Shown here: positions 1 to 8,286 of the stretch, one piece after another
Numbering within the stretch: the first letter of the stretch is position 1
How the letters are laid out: every line of letters begins with the position of its first letter
Source: Ponticaulis koreensis DSM 19734
GTDB lineage: Bacteria; Pseudomonadota; Alphaproteobacteria; Caulobacterales; Hyphomonadaceae
Length of the DNA stretch: 64,000 nt
Reading direction: 5' to 3'
Assembly: GCF_000420665.1 (NCBI RefSeq)
Contig: NZ_ATVJ01000001.1
Span: 806,001 to 870,000, forward strand
Made by a program: the position numbers and the translations under genes
The notes under the pieces: model-generated
The model's database searches: none
Seen by the model: the letters and a program-made list of their open reading frames with translations, nothing else
What the model was told of the DNA's origin: nothing

Positions 1-73
1 CCGCTTAGACTGCGGTGGCGAACACGTTCAGCGAAAAATAAGGCGCTAAATGGCCGCTAAAGGGGCAATTTAC

Positions 74-101
74 TTGCGTGATTGTGGCCGATGGATATTG
101 T
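74..101 (+). promoter_or_regulatory. possible argG promoter
   Basis: A -35-like TTGCGT (74-79) and a -10-like TATTGT (96-101) are separated by 16 bp and lie about 50 bp upstream of argG. The match to a housekeeping promoter is only moderate. Nothing else in bases 1-153 can be supported as a gene. Confidence 0.3.
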
Positions 102-153
102 GCGCGCAAAATTTTGGCGTGATCGCCATAATCCAACTTAGAAGTAGGAAATA

Positions 154-1380
154 ATGTCTAACCGCACCGTCCCGAAAAAAGTCGTCCTCGCCTATTCCGG
201 TGGTCTCGATACGTCGATCATTCTGAAATGGCTTCAGACAGAGTTCGGTTGTGAGGTCGTAACCTTCACAGCAGACCTTGGTCAGGGTGAAGAGCTCGGT
301 CCGGCACGAGACAAAGCCCAGCTTCTCGGCATTAAGGACGAGAACATCTATATCGAAGATGTGCGCGAAGAGTTTGTTCGCGATTTCGTCTTCCCGATGT
401 TCCGCGCGAACGCTGTTTATGAAGGCACATATCTGCTGGGAACATCTATTGCGCGCCCGCTGATCACGAAGCGTCTTGTTGAGATCGCAGAAGAAACGGG
501 CGCTGACGCAATTGCACACGGCGCGACTGGTAAAGGTAATGACCAGGTTCGTTTCGAGCTTTCGGCTTACGCGCTGAACCCGGATATTCGCGTTGTTGCA
601 CCATGGCGTGAATGGGCTTTCAAAAGCCGTGAAGCGCTTCTGGAATTTGCTGAACAGCACCAGATTCCGATTGCGAAAGACAAGCGCGGCGAAGCGCCGT
701 TCTCAGTTGATGCGAACCTGCTTCACTCGTCTTCTGAAGGTAAAGTTCTGGAAGATCCGTGGGAAGCAGCGCCTGAATACGTCCACCAGCGATCTCTGTC
801 GCCAATGGATGCGCCTGACGAACCGACTGAAATTGTCATCGGGTTTGAAAAAGGCGACGCAATAACGCTCAACGGCAAAGAGCTGTCGCCAGCTGAAATG
901 CTGACTGCGCTGAACAAGCTCGGCCATGATAATGGCATTGGCCGCATCGATCTCGTTGAGAATCGTTTCGTGGGCATGAAATCCCGCGGCGTGTACGAGA
1001 CTCCGGGTGGCACAATTCTGCTGCAGGCACACCGTGCTATGGAATCCATCACGCTCGACCGCAATGCAGGCCATTTGAAAGACGAGCTGATGCCGCGCTA
1101 TGCAGAGCTCATCTATAATGGTTTCTGGTTCGCGCCGGAACGTGAAATGCTTCAGGCCCTGATCGACAAGAGCCAGGAAAAAGTGGCCGGTGAAGTCCGC
1201 CTCGTTCTCTATAAGGGCAATGTCATCGTGTCTGGTCGTCGCTCACCATACTCTCTGTACGACGATCTGCTCGTTACATTCGAAGACGATGGAGGCGCAT
1301 ACGACCAGAAAGACGCTGAGGGCTTTATCCGCCTGAACGCGCTTCGTCTGCGTACACTTGCAGCGCGCAACCGTCGCTAG
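154..1380 (+). CDS. argG: argininosuccinate synthase
   Basis: Joins citrulline and aspartate with ATP to make argininosuccinate, the penultimate step of arginine synthesis, in the cytoplasm. The 408-residue protein has the usual family length. Residues 13-21 (AYSGGLDTS) are the ATP-pyrophosphatase loop of type I argininosuccinate synthases. A Shine-Dalgarno-like AGTAGGA sits just before the ATG. The next gene starts 8 bp after the stop, so the two are probably co-transcribed although their functions are not obviously linked. Confidence 0.97.
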   Translation: MSNRTVPKKVVLAYSGGLDTSIILKWLQTEFGCEVVTFTADLGQGEELGPARDKAQLLGIKDENIYIEDVREEFVRDFVFPMFRANAVYEGTYLLGTSIARPLITKRLVEIAEETGADAIAHGATGKGNDQVRFELSAYALNPDIRVVAPWREWAFKSREALLEFAEQHQIPIAKDKRGEAPFSVDANLLHSSSEGKVLEDPWEAAPEYVHQRSLSPMDAPDEPTEIVIGFEKGDAITLNGKELSPAEMLTALNKLGHDNGIGRIDLVENRFVGMKSRGVYETPGGTILLQAHRAMESITLDRNAGHLKDELMPRYAELIYNGFWFAPEREMLQALIDKSQEKVAGEVRLVLYKGNVIVSGRRSPYSLYDDLLVTFEDDGGAYDQKDAEGFIRLNALRLRTLAARNRR

Positions 1381-1388
1381 GCAGCACA

Positions 1389-2003
1389 ATGGATGTGTCT
1401 CCTGATCTGATCCTCACCTTTGCGGACCGGATCGGCGTATTTGTATTCGCTGTCTCAGGAGGCATAGCCGCGGTCCGTAAGGATATGGACCTTTTCGGTG
1501 TTATCACGCTCGCATTTCTGCCCGCTGTCGGGGGTGGAACCCTGCGTGATCTCATCCTCGACGCGCCGGTATTCTGGCTTGAAGATACGCTGTCGCTCTG
1601 GCTTGCTATGGCAGGCGGACTGGCAGCGTTTTTCTTTGCCAATGCGCTGGAAGGCTTCAAGCCGCTCAGATGGGCGGATGCTGTGGGTCTCGCACTATTT
1701 GCGGTAACGGGCGCGGCTAAAGCCGCCGACCTTGGCCATGATTATCTGATCATTCTGATTATGGGTGTGATGACGGCATCTGCTGGTGGTCTCATTCGTG
1801 ATGTCGTGGCAAACCGTGATCCTCTGCTTCTGAAGGAAGACATCTACGCGACAGCAGGGCTTCTCGGGGCAATGGTGTTTGCTGCGCTGATCTACTTCAA
1901 TGTGAATGAGAGCATTGCATTTGCCGCTGGATTTGCGGCGGCATTCACGCTTCGCGCACTCGCCATCATTTTCAAATTATCTTTGCCGAAGCCGCGGCTT
2001 TAA
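1389..2003 (+). CDS. TRIC/UPF0126 family membrane protein
   Basis: A 204-residue integral membrane protein of the trimeric intracellular cation channel-like family (UPF0126, YicG type). Two glycine-rich, arginine-containing motifs mark the two internal repeats: GGGTLRD near residue 48 and GGLIRDV near residue 136. About six to seven hydrophobic segments cover the chain. Bacterial homologues conduct monovalent cations in vitro; the physiological role is unsettled. It starts 8 bp after argG with a poor ribosome site, which suggests translational coupling. Confidence 0.85.
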   Translation: MDVSPDLILTFADRIGVFVFAVSGGIAAVRKDMDLFGVITLAFLPAVGGGTLRDLILDAPVFWLEDTLSLWLAMAGGLAAFFFANALEGFKPLRWADAVGLALFAVTGAAKAADLGHDYLIILIMGVMTASAGGLIRDVVANRDPLLLKEDIYATAGLLGAMVFAALIYFNVNESIAFAAGFAAAFTLRALAIIFKLSLPKPRL

Positions 2004-2076
2004 GTCCGGTGTATCGGAGGCGTTAACCAGCTAGGGTGCATCAACTGGCGCAGAATTTAGACAAAGCCTGAATAAA

Positions 2077-2134
2077 CTTCCCTCTACGCCTTTTGTTGCG
2101 CTTGCGCACGACCTGCTGCGCGGCTAGAGGGAAG
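2077..2134 (+). other. long stem-loop upstream of ppa
   Basis: A perfect 10-bp inverted repeat, CTTCCCTCTA at 2077-2086 and TAGAGGGAAG at 2125-2134, encloses a 38-nt loop. A GCC/GGC extension lies inside after one unpaired base. It ends 35 bp before the ppa start. If transcribed it would fold in the 5' leader of ppa; it has no T-run, so it is not a normal terminator. Confidence 0.45.
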
Positions 2135-2169
2135 CCATATAGACAAGACGCGTAAAAGAGGGACGCATT

Positions 2170-2703
2170 ATGGATCTTTCCAAGATTTCCAGCGGGGAAA
2201 ACCCACCAAAAGACGTAAACGTGGTGATTGAGGTTCCGCTGGGTGGTGAGCCGATCAAATACGAGATCGACAAGGATTCCGGCGCGATGTTCGTCGATCG
2301 CTATCTCTACACCTCTATGCGTTACCCGTGTAACTACGGTTTCGTACCACACACGCTGAGCCTCGACGGCGATCCGATCGACGTCATGTGCTATGGCAGC
2401 CGCGCTCTGGTTCCAGGTTCCGTTCTGCGCGTGCGCCCGATTGGCGTTCTTCTGATGGAAGACGATGGCGGTCCAGACGAGAAAATTCTTGCAGTTCCAC
2501 ACGCAAAACTGACCCGTCTCTATGACAAGGTTCACGAAAAAGAAGATCTGCCAGATGTCATTCTCGAGCGCATCACGCACTTCTTCGAGCACTATAAAGA
2601 CCTTGAGCCAAACAAATGGGTGAAGGTTGATTGCTGGGACGGCCGTGAGAAAGCTGAAGAGCTGATCGCGCAATCCATCGCGCGTTACGCGGAAACCAAA
2701 TAA
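2170..2703 (+). CDS. ppa: inorganic pyrophosphatase
   Basis: Hydrolyses pyrophosphate to phosphate, pulling biosynthetic reactions forward. The 177 residues match the family I soluble enzyme, and residues 66-72 (DGDPIDV) are its metal-binding signature. GAGGGA lies 7 bp before the ATG. The coding sequence uses many CCA, GTT and CGT codons, as ahpC does, which fits strong expression. A LysE-type exporter follows 23 bp downstream. Confidence 0.96.
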   Translation: MDLSKISSGENPPKDVNVVIEVPLGGEPIKYEIDKDSGAMFVDRYLYTSMRYPCNYGFVPHTLSLDGDPIDVMCYGSRALVPGSVLRVRPIGVLLMEDDGGPDEKILAVPHAKLTRLYDKVHEKEDLPDVILERITHFFEHYKDLEPNKWVKVDCWDGREKAEELIAQSIARYAETK

Positions 2704-2726
2704 GCTCTGATACCTGAGGGGCTGAC

Positions 2727-3383
2727 ATGGAATTCGGCCTCTGGGCATCCATGATTGTATTGTTTGCGGCCGGCGGGTTAACACCTGGTCCGGCCGTAAT
2801 GCTTGTTATCGCAGCGTCGCTTCGTTACGGCTTCTGGCTATCTCTGGTGAGCGGGCTCGGTATTTGCGCTGCGAATGTCGTATGGATTACGCTCGCAGCC
2901 TCTGGTGCCGGTGCGCTGGCTGAACAATTTCCAAACGGATTTTTTGTTCTAAAGCTTGTCGGGCTGGGCTTTGTGCTCTGGCTTGCCTGGTCGACGGCAA
3001 CGCAACCCGTCGATACAAACTTCGAAGATGAAGTAACTGATGTGTTCAAGCCGAAGGGCCAGAACTTCATCAAAACGGGCCGCATCACCGGCCTGTTCCT
3101 GCGTGGCTTTGGGCTACAGCTAGCCAATCCGAATGCATTGGTCTTTTTCGGCGGTCTGCTGCCGGCATTTTTCAATGTTGATGCCCCGATCATTCCGCAA
3201 GTAATTATTATGGTTCTGACGGTCACAGCGACCGAGCTGTTTGGCCTGAGCATTTACGGCAGCGGCGCACGTCTGCTTTCACATAAATTCTCTGAACCGA
3301 AGTTCGCGCGCGTATTCTATGTGTGCGCCGCCACTCTGATGGCGGGTTCTGTCGTCTGGGCGCTGGTCAGTCCATATCTATAA
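2727..3383 (+). CDS. LysE family amino-acid exporter
   Basis: A 218-residue inner-membrane protein of the LysE/RhtB family, which exports amino acids or related small molecules. The N-terminal TPGPAVMLV near residue 13 is the typical family motif, and about six hydrophobic segments follow. A GAGGG ribosome site precedes the ATG. The substrate cannot be told from sequence. The TetR gene just downstream could control it, although such regulators more often control a divergent neighbour. Confidence 0.88.
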   Translation: MEFGLWASMIVLFAAGGLTPGPAVMLVIAASLRYGFWLSLVSGLGICAANVVWITLAASGAGALAEQFPNGFFVLKLVGLGFVLWLAWSTATQPVDTNFEDEVTDVFKPKGQNFIKTGRITGLFLRGFGLQLANPNALVFFGGLLPAFFNVDAPIIPQVIIMVLTVTATELFGLSIYGSGARLLSHKFSEPKFARVFYVCAATLMAGSVVWALVSPYL

Positions 3384-3466
3384 CTGCCTTGAATGAGTGC
3401 AATTTTGCCACGCCAATCCCCTGAAACGAGAATCAACTGCTGAACAGACTCAGTTAAGCGGCTGTT

Positions 3467-3477
3467 TGTATGATACA
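3467..3477. promoter_or_regulatory. candidate operator palindrome upstream of the TetR gene
   Basis: TGTATGATACA is a perfect 11-bp palindrome around a central base, 45 bp upstream of the preferred TetR start. It contains TATGAT, which could be a -10 element. That placement suits an autoregulatory operator of the TetR protein that follows. The assignment rests on position and symmetry only. Confidence 0.35.
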
Positions 3478-3522
3478 TTGTGCAGAATGGCTTGGGGCAG
3501 GCCATACGGGGCAGGGCGCAAT

Positions 3523-4128
3523 ATGAAATCTGATGGACCTACAGAAACGACTTCCGTTCGGCGCGAAGGGCCGAAGCGTAGCGAAGCCTCTCGTCAGGCC
3601 ATCTTGTCTGCTGCGCGTGAAGAGTTGATTGAGCATGGCTGGCGCGCTTTCAGCCCTGACCGGCTGTCACGCCGGGCCAAAGCCTCCAAGCAAACAGTAT
3701 ATCGCTGGTGGCCGTCCGTGGCCGCCATCGCAATCGATGCCGCAATCAGCATGATTGACGAGCCGGTTATCAAACCTGATGAGCCCGTTGATGTGCAGCT
3801 CGCGGCATTCATCGAGCCCTTCTCCGAGCTTGCCCGTGTTGGTGACGGCGCTCACCTTCTGCGTAGCGCGCTGCTGGCAGCATCTGATGACCCGGCCGCC
3901 GGTGAGATTTTCAGGACCTGGTTCAACAATACCATTCGTAAGCCGATGAAGAATGTGCTGGCGCAAGCTGCATCCAAAGGTCGTATCCGCAGGGATTATG
4001 ACCCTGATGCTGTGTGTGAGACATTGTTTGGCGCAGTATGGCACCGGTTGATCCTTATGCGTGGGCCGTTACCGCACGTTCTTGCTATGAAATCGGCTCA
4101 GGCCGTTCTTGCGTCGCTTCGTCCTTAA
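3523..4128 (+). CDS. TetR family transcriptional regulator
   Basis: A 201-residue DNA-binding regulator. The N-terminal TetR helix-turn-helix covers about residues 19-65, with FSPDRLSRRAKASKQTVYRW as the recognition region. The rest is the helical ligand-binding domain. The reading frame is open back to 3397, but the ATG at 3523 is preferred because GCAGGG precedes it and the upstream extension does not look like a TetR N-terminus. Targets may include itself (palindrome at 3467) or the LysE gene upstream. Confidence 0.85.
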   Translation: MKSDGPTETTSVRREGPKRSEASRQAILSAAREELIEHGWRAFSPDRLSRRAKASKQTVYRWWPSVAAIAIDAAISMIDEPVIKPDEPVDVQLAAFIEPFSELARVGDGAHLLRSALLAASDDPAAGEIFRTWFNNTIRKPMKNVLAQAASKGRIRRDYDPDAVCETLFGAVWHRLILMRGPLPHVLAMKSAQAVLASLRP

Positions 4129-4171
4129 ACCTCATCTCCCGGTTTTCAGAATTCTCTGATAAAGGGGCGGC

Positions 4172-6061
4172 ATGACACGCCTGCCTTCACGCCCGAATCT
4201 TGACTGGAAAGACGACGGAACCCCCGTCGCGACTGCATTCGATGACGTATATTTCTCGCGCAGTGACGGGCTGGAAGAAACTCGCGCGGTTTTCTTTCGC
4301 GCTTGCGGGTTACCAGATCGGTGGCGAGACGAAAAAAGCTTCACTATTGCAGAATTAGGCTTTGGAACCGGCCTGAACTTTCTTGCACTGGTCGATTTAT
4401 GGCTCGGATCTGAGCGGCGAAGCGATGGCTGGCTCGACTTTCTGACGGTTGAGAAGCATCCGATGGCGGCTGAAGATGCGCGCAGATCACTGGCGCGTTG
4501 GCCGGAACTCAAGATCTACGCTGATCAGCTGCTTGCGAGCTGGCCTGAACAGACTATCGGCCTGCAGCGCATCGTATTTCCGCAATGGCGCATCAGCCTC
4601 AGCATTTTTATTGGCGATGCCGCTGACTGGTTCAACTTGGTTGATTTCAAGGCGGACGCCTGGTTTCTGGACGGGTTTGCCCCTGCCAAGAATGAAGCCA
4701 TGTGGTCTGAAGACATTCTCAAGGGTCTCGGCGACCATGCAAAACCTGGTTGCCTCGTTGGCACTTATACGGTGGCGGGCCATGTGAGACGTGGATTGGC
4801 CGCCGCAGGTTTTGAGGTGTCTAAACAGCCGGGATTTGGCCGGAAGCGCGAACGCCTCGAGGCGATCTATCCGGACAACGCTCCGTGCGATCCCCAGCCG
4901 GATATATTCTTGCGGCATGTGCCGAAACGCGAGATTGAACGCGTCATTGTCATGGGTGCGGGAATTGGCGGCGCCTCGGTCGCGCGCCAGTTTGCAGAGG
5001 CCGGTTTATCGGTAACGGTCATCGACAGAGCTGAGGGACCTGCCTCCGGCGCCAGCGGTAATCCATATGGTCTTGTGATGCCGCGCCTTGATGCGGCAGA
5101 CACGCCGCAGGCCCGCTTTCTCATTCAGAGTTATCTCTATGCGCTATCCTTTTATGCGCAATATGCGCCGGACTTTGCGCACGAAGTCAGTGTTACGCAG
5201 GTGCCTCAGAGCGACGCGGAAATTAAACGCTTTTCAAAGCTTGCAGAAGATCCGCCGCTGAATGACGGACGCCTGTCATTCAGTGATGAAGAACCTGTAT
5301 CGCTGATCCATCATGGCGCTGCATTGGTGGAGCCAGCAAAGCTGGTGGCTGCATTGCTTGATCATCCCAGTATTGATTGTCGCTGGAATCAGTCTGTTGA
5401 AACGCTCGAGGCGATCTGTGGCAAATCTGACGAAAAGACGTTGATTGTCATTTCGGCGGGACACCTGATTTCTGGTCTGTTGCCGGAAATGGCTGAATGG
5501 ATTGCCGGAAAAACCGGGCAGGTGGAGCTCGCTGAATCTGTATCTGAAGACAAAGAAGCACTGGCAATTGCATCCGGCAGCTATGCGCTAAGGAAAGGTG
5601 GCGATCTGCTATTCGGCGCGACGTTTGAGGGCTTTGAGGGTGATGCGCCAGCAGTAACTGGTGAGGCACGCACTCATAATATCGAAGCGCTTGGCTCGCT
5701 TGCGCCTGATTGGGCTGGCACTCTTGTCGAGGCACAGCTCGTCTCGCGCGCATCGGTTCGGGCGACAACGCCGGACCGTTTTCCAATTGCGGGGTGCTGG
5801 TTTGACCGGTCTGAAACGCTCTTAAATCTTGCGCCGCTTCAGCATGGCGCACCCGTTAAGGGGGGAGCTGTTTCTGATGGTGACGTGTATGTGATCGCAG
5901 GGCTCGGTGCCCGCGGCTTCACATTTGCGCCCCTTCTGGCGGACCTGATTGTATCTCAGGCGCTGGGGCGGCCGCTTCCTCTCGCCCGGTCAGAGCAGGA
6001 GATTGTCTCTCCTGTTCGTTTCCTGGTCCGGGCGATCCGGAAGGGGCAGATAACTGACTAG
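4172..6061 (+). CDS. mnmC: bifunctional tRNA mnm5s2U34 biosynthesis protein MnmC
   Basis: Carries out the last two steps of mnm5(s2)U synthesis at the wobble base of certain tRNAs. The FAD domain removes carboxymethyl from cmnm5U, and the SAM domain then methylates the amine. In this 629-residue protein the methyltransferase part comes first, with ELGFGTGLNF (61-70) for SAM and FLDGFAPAKNEAMW near 166. The oxidoreductase part begins near 258 with the FAD loop MGAGIGG and ASGNPYG. Length and domain order are normal. Its stop overlaps the convergent small membrane gene by 4 bp. Confidence 0.94.
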   Translation: MTRLPSRPNLDWKDDGTPVATAFDDVYFSRSDGLEETRAVFFRACGLPDRWRDEKSFTIAELGFGTGLNFLALVDLWLGSERRSDGWLDFLTVEKHPMAAEDARRSLARWPELKIYADQLLASWPEQTIGLQRIVFPQWRISLSIFIGDAADWFNLVDFKADAWFLDGFAPAKNEAMWSEDILKGLGDHAKPGCLVGTYTVAGHVRRGLAAAGFEVSKQPGFGRKRERLEAIYPDNAPCDPQPDIFLRHVPKREIERVIVMGAGIGGASVARQFAEAGLSVTVIDRAEGPASGASGNPYGLVMPRLDAADTPQARFLIQSYLYALSFYAQYAPDFAHEVSVTQVPQSDAEIKRFSKLAEDPPLNDGRLSFSDEEPVSLIHHGAALVEPAKLVAALLDHPSIDCRWNQSVETLEAICGKSDEKTLIVISAGHLISGLLPEMAEWIAGKTGQVELAESVSEDKEALAIASGSYALRKGGDLLFGATFEGFEGDAPAVTGEARTHNIEALGSLAPDWAGTLVEAQLVSRASVRATTPDRFPIAGCWFDRSETLLNLAPLQHGAPVKGGAVSDGDVYVIAGLGARGFTFAPLLADLIVSQALGRPLPLARSEQEIVSPVRFLVRAIRKGQITD

Positions 6062-6297
6062 CCGCGTGTTGCGAGCGACCAGTCGAATGCGAACGCTGGG
6101 CAATCAGCACCCGGGCAATCGAGCCCGTCAATCTGGACTACGAAGCCGCGGTCTATATGTGTGCCCATTGTTACGTCCAGTCCGGCAGCCTGAACATGGA
6201 AACGTCCTGAGAGTACGGCTGCGGCGGTGAGAACGATGGCGGCGCCCATTACGAACATGCCCGTCATTGTTCCGTTTGATGATCTTCCCGTAAACAT
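6058..6297 (-). CDS. small membrane protein at the end of the psp operon
   Basis: I do not recognise this 79-residue protein. A single hydrophobic segment spans about residues 12-29. The region after it carries two cysteines (DCPGADCP) and would probably lie outside the inner membrane. AAGGGG lies 6-7 bp before the ATG, and the gene follows pspC by 36 bp, so it should be transcribed from the psp promoter. It shows no clear similarity to enterobacterial PspD or PspE. Its last 4 bp overlap mnmC convergently. Confidence 0.65.
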   Translation of the reverse strand: MFTGRSSNGTMTGMFVMGAAIVLTAAAVLSGRFHVQAAGLDVTMGTHIDRGFVVQIDGLDCPGADCPAFAFDWSLATRG

Positions 6298-6333
6298 TGT
6301 TTGCCCCTTCGATACAAACGGTGGTGAGTTAGG

Positions 6334-6819
6334 TTACTGACCTTTTTCGAGGTCACGGAACTGGCGGCGAAGACGCCACTCGTCCGAGGTAACTGCGCGC
6401 TCCATGGATTGAAGGCGATCTTCGAGATCCATGAATTTGTAGCGCAGGTTGGAGAATGTGATCGTTGGTCGATCCGAAACGCCGCGCCAGAATGTTTCTT
6501 CATCCGGGCTGAGTGATGGTGCATTCCTTGGTGGTGTCGGCAGGATAACCCACATCACCATATAGGCGATGATGATCAGCGGTCCTGCGAACAGGAAAAA
6601 GGAAAGGACAGTGGCGATACGGACCAGGGATGGTTCCCAGCCGAACCGGTCAGCAATGCCGCCACAGACACCGCCAATGACCTTGTCACGAACAGACCGG
6701 TAGAGGCGTTTCGGGTTAGGTGACCCGTTGTAGTCGTAAGGCTCATCACGTTCCGGACCACGGTGGAAAGTGTTTCTCCACTTTCCATAGTCGTCATCAT
6801 GTCGTCTGCGATGTGGCAT
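6334..6819 (-). CDS. pspC: phage shock protein C
   Basis: An inner-membrane member of the Psp envelope-stress response that, with PspB, senses membrane damage and releases PspF from PspA. The 161-residue protein has an unusual charged N-terminal stretch, then the PspC domain (about residues 37-95) with RSVRDKVIGGVCGGIADRFG and one long hydrophobic segment ending WVILPTPP. A C-terminal charged helix follows. Its start codon shares one base with the pspB stop. Confidence 0.93.
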   Translation of the reverse strand: MPHRRRHDDDYGKWRNTFHRGPERDEPYDYNGSPNPKRLYRSVRDKVIGGVCGGIADRFGWEPSLVRIATVLSFFLFAGPLIIIAYMVMWVILPTPPRNAPSLSPDEETFWRGVSDRPTITFSNLRYKFMDLEDRLQSMERAVTSDEWRLRRQFRDLEKGQ

Positions 6820-7079
6820 TAGTTCTTCCTGTAAATGTCATCGCGGAGATTGTCGGAGCGGTTGTTAGTCCGCTCCACTTCACCGTCGATAATGGCTTCG
6901 AGGCTTTCAATGCGGCGCTCCATGGCGCGCGCTGATCGCCAGAGATCTTCAAGCATTCGCTCATCGTCCGGTTGGAGCGTCTTCTGCTTCCGCCAGATCG
7001 TGATGTAATGAAACAGCACGGCCGGGAAACCTATGAAGAGCATGCCGACGATGGCGATTGCGATAAATTCCTCAGGCAT
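6819..7079 (-). CDS. pspB: phage shock protein B
   Basis: The membrane partner of PspC in stress sensing. It has 86 residues: a single N-terminal membrane segment (about 4-25), then a charged stretch and an amphipathic helix (DDERMLEDLWRSARAMERR) like the leucine-zipper part of PspB. The start lies inside the end of the preceding 43-residue ORF (8-bp overlap), and the stop shares a base with the pspC start, so translation is probably coupled along the operon. Confidence 0.93.
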   Translation of the reverse strand: MPEEFIAIAIVGMLFIGFPAVLFHYITIWRKQKTLQPDDERMLEDLWRSARAMERRIESLEAIIDGEVERTNNRSDNLRDDIYRKN

Positions 7080-7203
7080 TGAGTTCGCCCTTTTCGGTGG
7101 TTACTGCAGTCCGCTCACGGCGGTCCTTCAGATAGTTAGCGATGAGACCAGGTGCTGTCAGCACTGTCATGATCCCGGTGAGGACAAGAAACGGCATTGC
7201 CAT
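7072..7203 (-). CDS. 43-residue membrane protein between pspA and pspB
   Basis: A short ORF with one hydrophobic segment (MAMPFLVLTGIMTVLTAPGL, residues 1-20) followed by a strongly charged tail (YLKDRRERT). GAGGAG lies 7 bp before the ATG, within the 3' end of pspA. The ATG is 5 bp past the pspA stop, and the ORF overlaps pspB by 8 bp. The tight fit in the operon makes translation very likely. I recognise no named family; it may be an additional small Psp membrane subunit. Confidence 0.75.
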   Translation of the reverse strand: MAMPFLVLTGIMTVLTAPGLIANYLKDRRERTAVTTEKGELNA

Positions 7204-7208
7204 AATGA

Positions 7209-7910
7209 TTACTCCTCAGAGTCTTTTTTAGTTGTCTCAGGCGTCGCAGTTGTCTGAACACCTTTACGGCGTTTCAGCTCAGCGAGCTCTTTTTCGACTT
7301 CGTCAGATTGTGCGAGGTCGGCGAATTCCTGCTCGAGCGAAGGCTCATAGCCTTTGATCGTGTCAGCATAGGCTTCCATCTCGTCGACTTTACGCTCTAC
7401 GGCAGAGTAACGTGCCAGCGCGTCATCAACGCGGGAGTCATATGTGCGCGAACGGGCGCGGATGCGATGTTCGGCAGCTTCACGACGCATCATAAGTGCG
7501 CGATGTTTGGCTTTAGCTTCATCAAGCTTGGCCTGAAGCTTTTCGAGATCGGAAGAGCGCTTTGCGAAAGCTTCCTCTGCAGCAGCAAGGCCTTCCTTGC
7601 GCGCAGCAATCTCTGAAGCAGCTTTCTGTTTCGCTTGCAGCGCGCCACGAGCCAGATCTTCACGACCTTTATCAATAGCGAGTTCTGCTTTGGCTTCCCA
7701 TTCAGCGGCAACCGTTTCGAAATGCGCGATTTCGCGTTCCATTTCTTTCTTGTCTGCCATAGCGCGGGCAGCACCAGTACGAACCTCGATCAGCGTGTCT
7801 TCCATTTCCTGGATCATCAGACGCGCGATTTTTTCAGGATCTTCCGCCTTGTCGAGCATGGCGTTGATGTTTGAGTTTACGATGTCTCCGAAGCGGGAAA
7901 ACAGTCCCAT
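7209..7910 (-). CDS. pspA: phage shock protein A
   Basis: An ESCRT-III-like peripheral membrane protein. It binds and inhibits PspF under normal conditions and coats damaged inner membrane under stress. The 233 residues start with the amphipathic membrane-binding helix (MGLFSRFGDIVNSNINAMLD) and continue with the long coiled coil typical of PspA/IM30. The invariant-looking DPEKIARLMIQEMEDTL is present. AAGGAG precedes the ATG. It is the second gene behind the sigma-54 promoter at 8138-8153. Confidence 0.96.
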   Translation of the reverse strand: MGLFSRFGDIVNSNINAMLDKAEDPEKIARLMIQEMEDTLIEVRTGAARAMADKKEMEREIAHFETVAAEWEAKAELAIDKGREDLARGALQAKQKAASEIAARKEGLAAAEEAFAKRSSDLEKLQAKLDEAKAKHRALMMRREAAEHRIRARSRTYDSRVDDALARYSAVERKVDEMEAYADTIKGYEPSLEQEFADLAQSDEVEKELAELKRRKGVQTTATPETTKKDSEE

Positions 7911-7935
7911 AGTCGGTCTCCTTGATAAATTACGT

Positions 7936-8085
7936 TTAGAAGAGAATGCGTGCGACGATCACACCGGCGATAAAGAAGCCCCAGCTTTCCATCGGACGAC
8001 GTGACAACCAGCCTGTGAAACGGCTGAAGCGATCTTGCAGCGTGTCATCCCGTCGGGATTGGCTGTTTGCTTCATAGTCTCTCAT
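7936..8085 (-). CDS. 49-residue membrane-tail protein, first gene of the psp operon
   Basis: A short ORF too small for routine prediction. The first ~32 residues are charged (for example SQSRRDDTLQDRFSRF), and the C-terminus is one hydrophobic segment (SWGFFIAGVIVARILF, 34-49), as in tail-anchored or Psp-type small proteins. AAGGAAG lies 6 bp before the ATG. It sits directly behind the consensus sigma-54 promoter and ends 25 bp before pspA. I recognise no named family. Confidence 0.72.
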   Translation of the reverse strand: MRDYEANSQSRRDDTLQDRFSRFTGWLSRRPMESWGFFIAGVIVARILF

Positions 8086-8137
8086 GTCTCTCTTCCTTTT
8101 CTTGCGGCCCCCTTAGCCGCTGAGCTGTCCTACAATT

Positions 8138-8153
8138 TGCAAAGGGCGTGCCA
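8138..8153 (-). promoter_or_regulatory. sigma-54 promoter of the psp operon
   Basis: Read on the minus strand this is TGGCACGCCCTTTGCA, a full match to the -24/-12 consensus TGGCACG-N4-TTGCA. The -12 GC lies about 55 bp from the first psp start codon, giving a leader of roughly 40 nt. The divergent pspF encodes the expected sigma-54 activator. This is the strongest regulatory call in the window. Confidence 0.93.
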
Positions 8154-8159
8154 GTTTTG

Positions 8160-8286
8160 AATTAATGTTATAGACCACTGTTTTTATTATATAAAAAATT
8201 TCTCTAGTACGTTTCGTTATACAAATTTAGTAATATCGACGAAATAAAATTAGCTATTTAGCGAATAATTATGGTAGTTTTGACGA
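8160..8286. promoter_or_regulatory. AT-rich psp/pspF control region
   Basis: About 125 bp of very AT-rich DNA between the sigma-54 promoter and pspF, unlike the GC-richer surroundings. TTTCGT (8212-8217) and ACGAAA (8239-8244) form an inverted pair 21 bp apart, 60-105 bp upstream of the promoter, where PspF enhancer sites usually lie. No clear IHF consensus was found. The pspF promoter must also be here. Confidence 0.4.
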
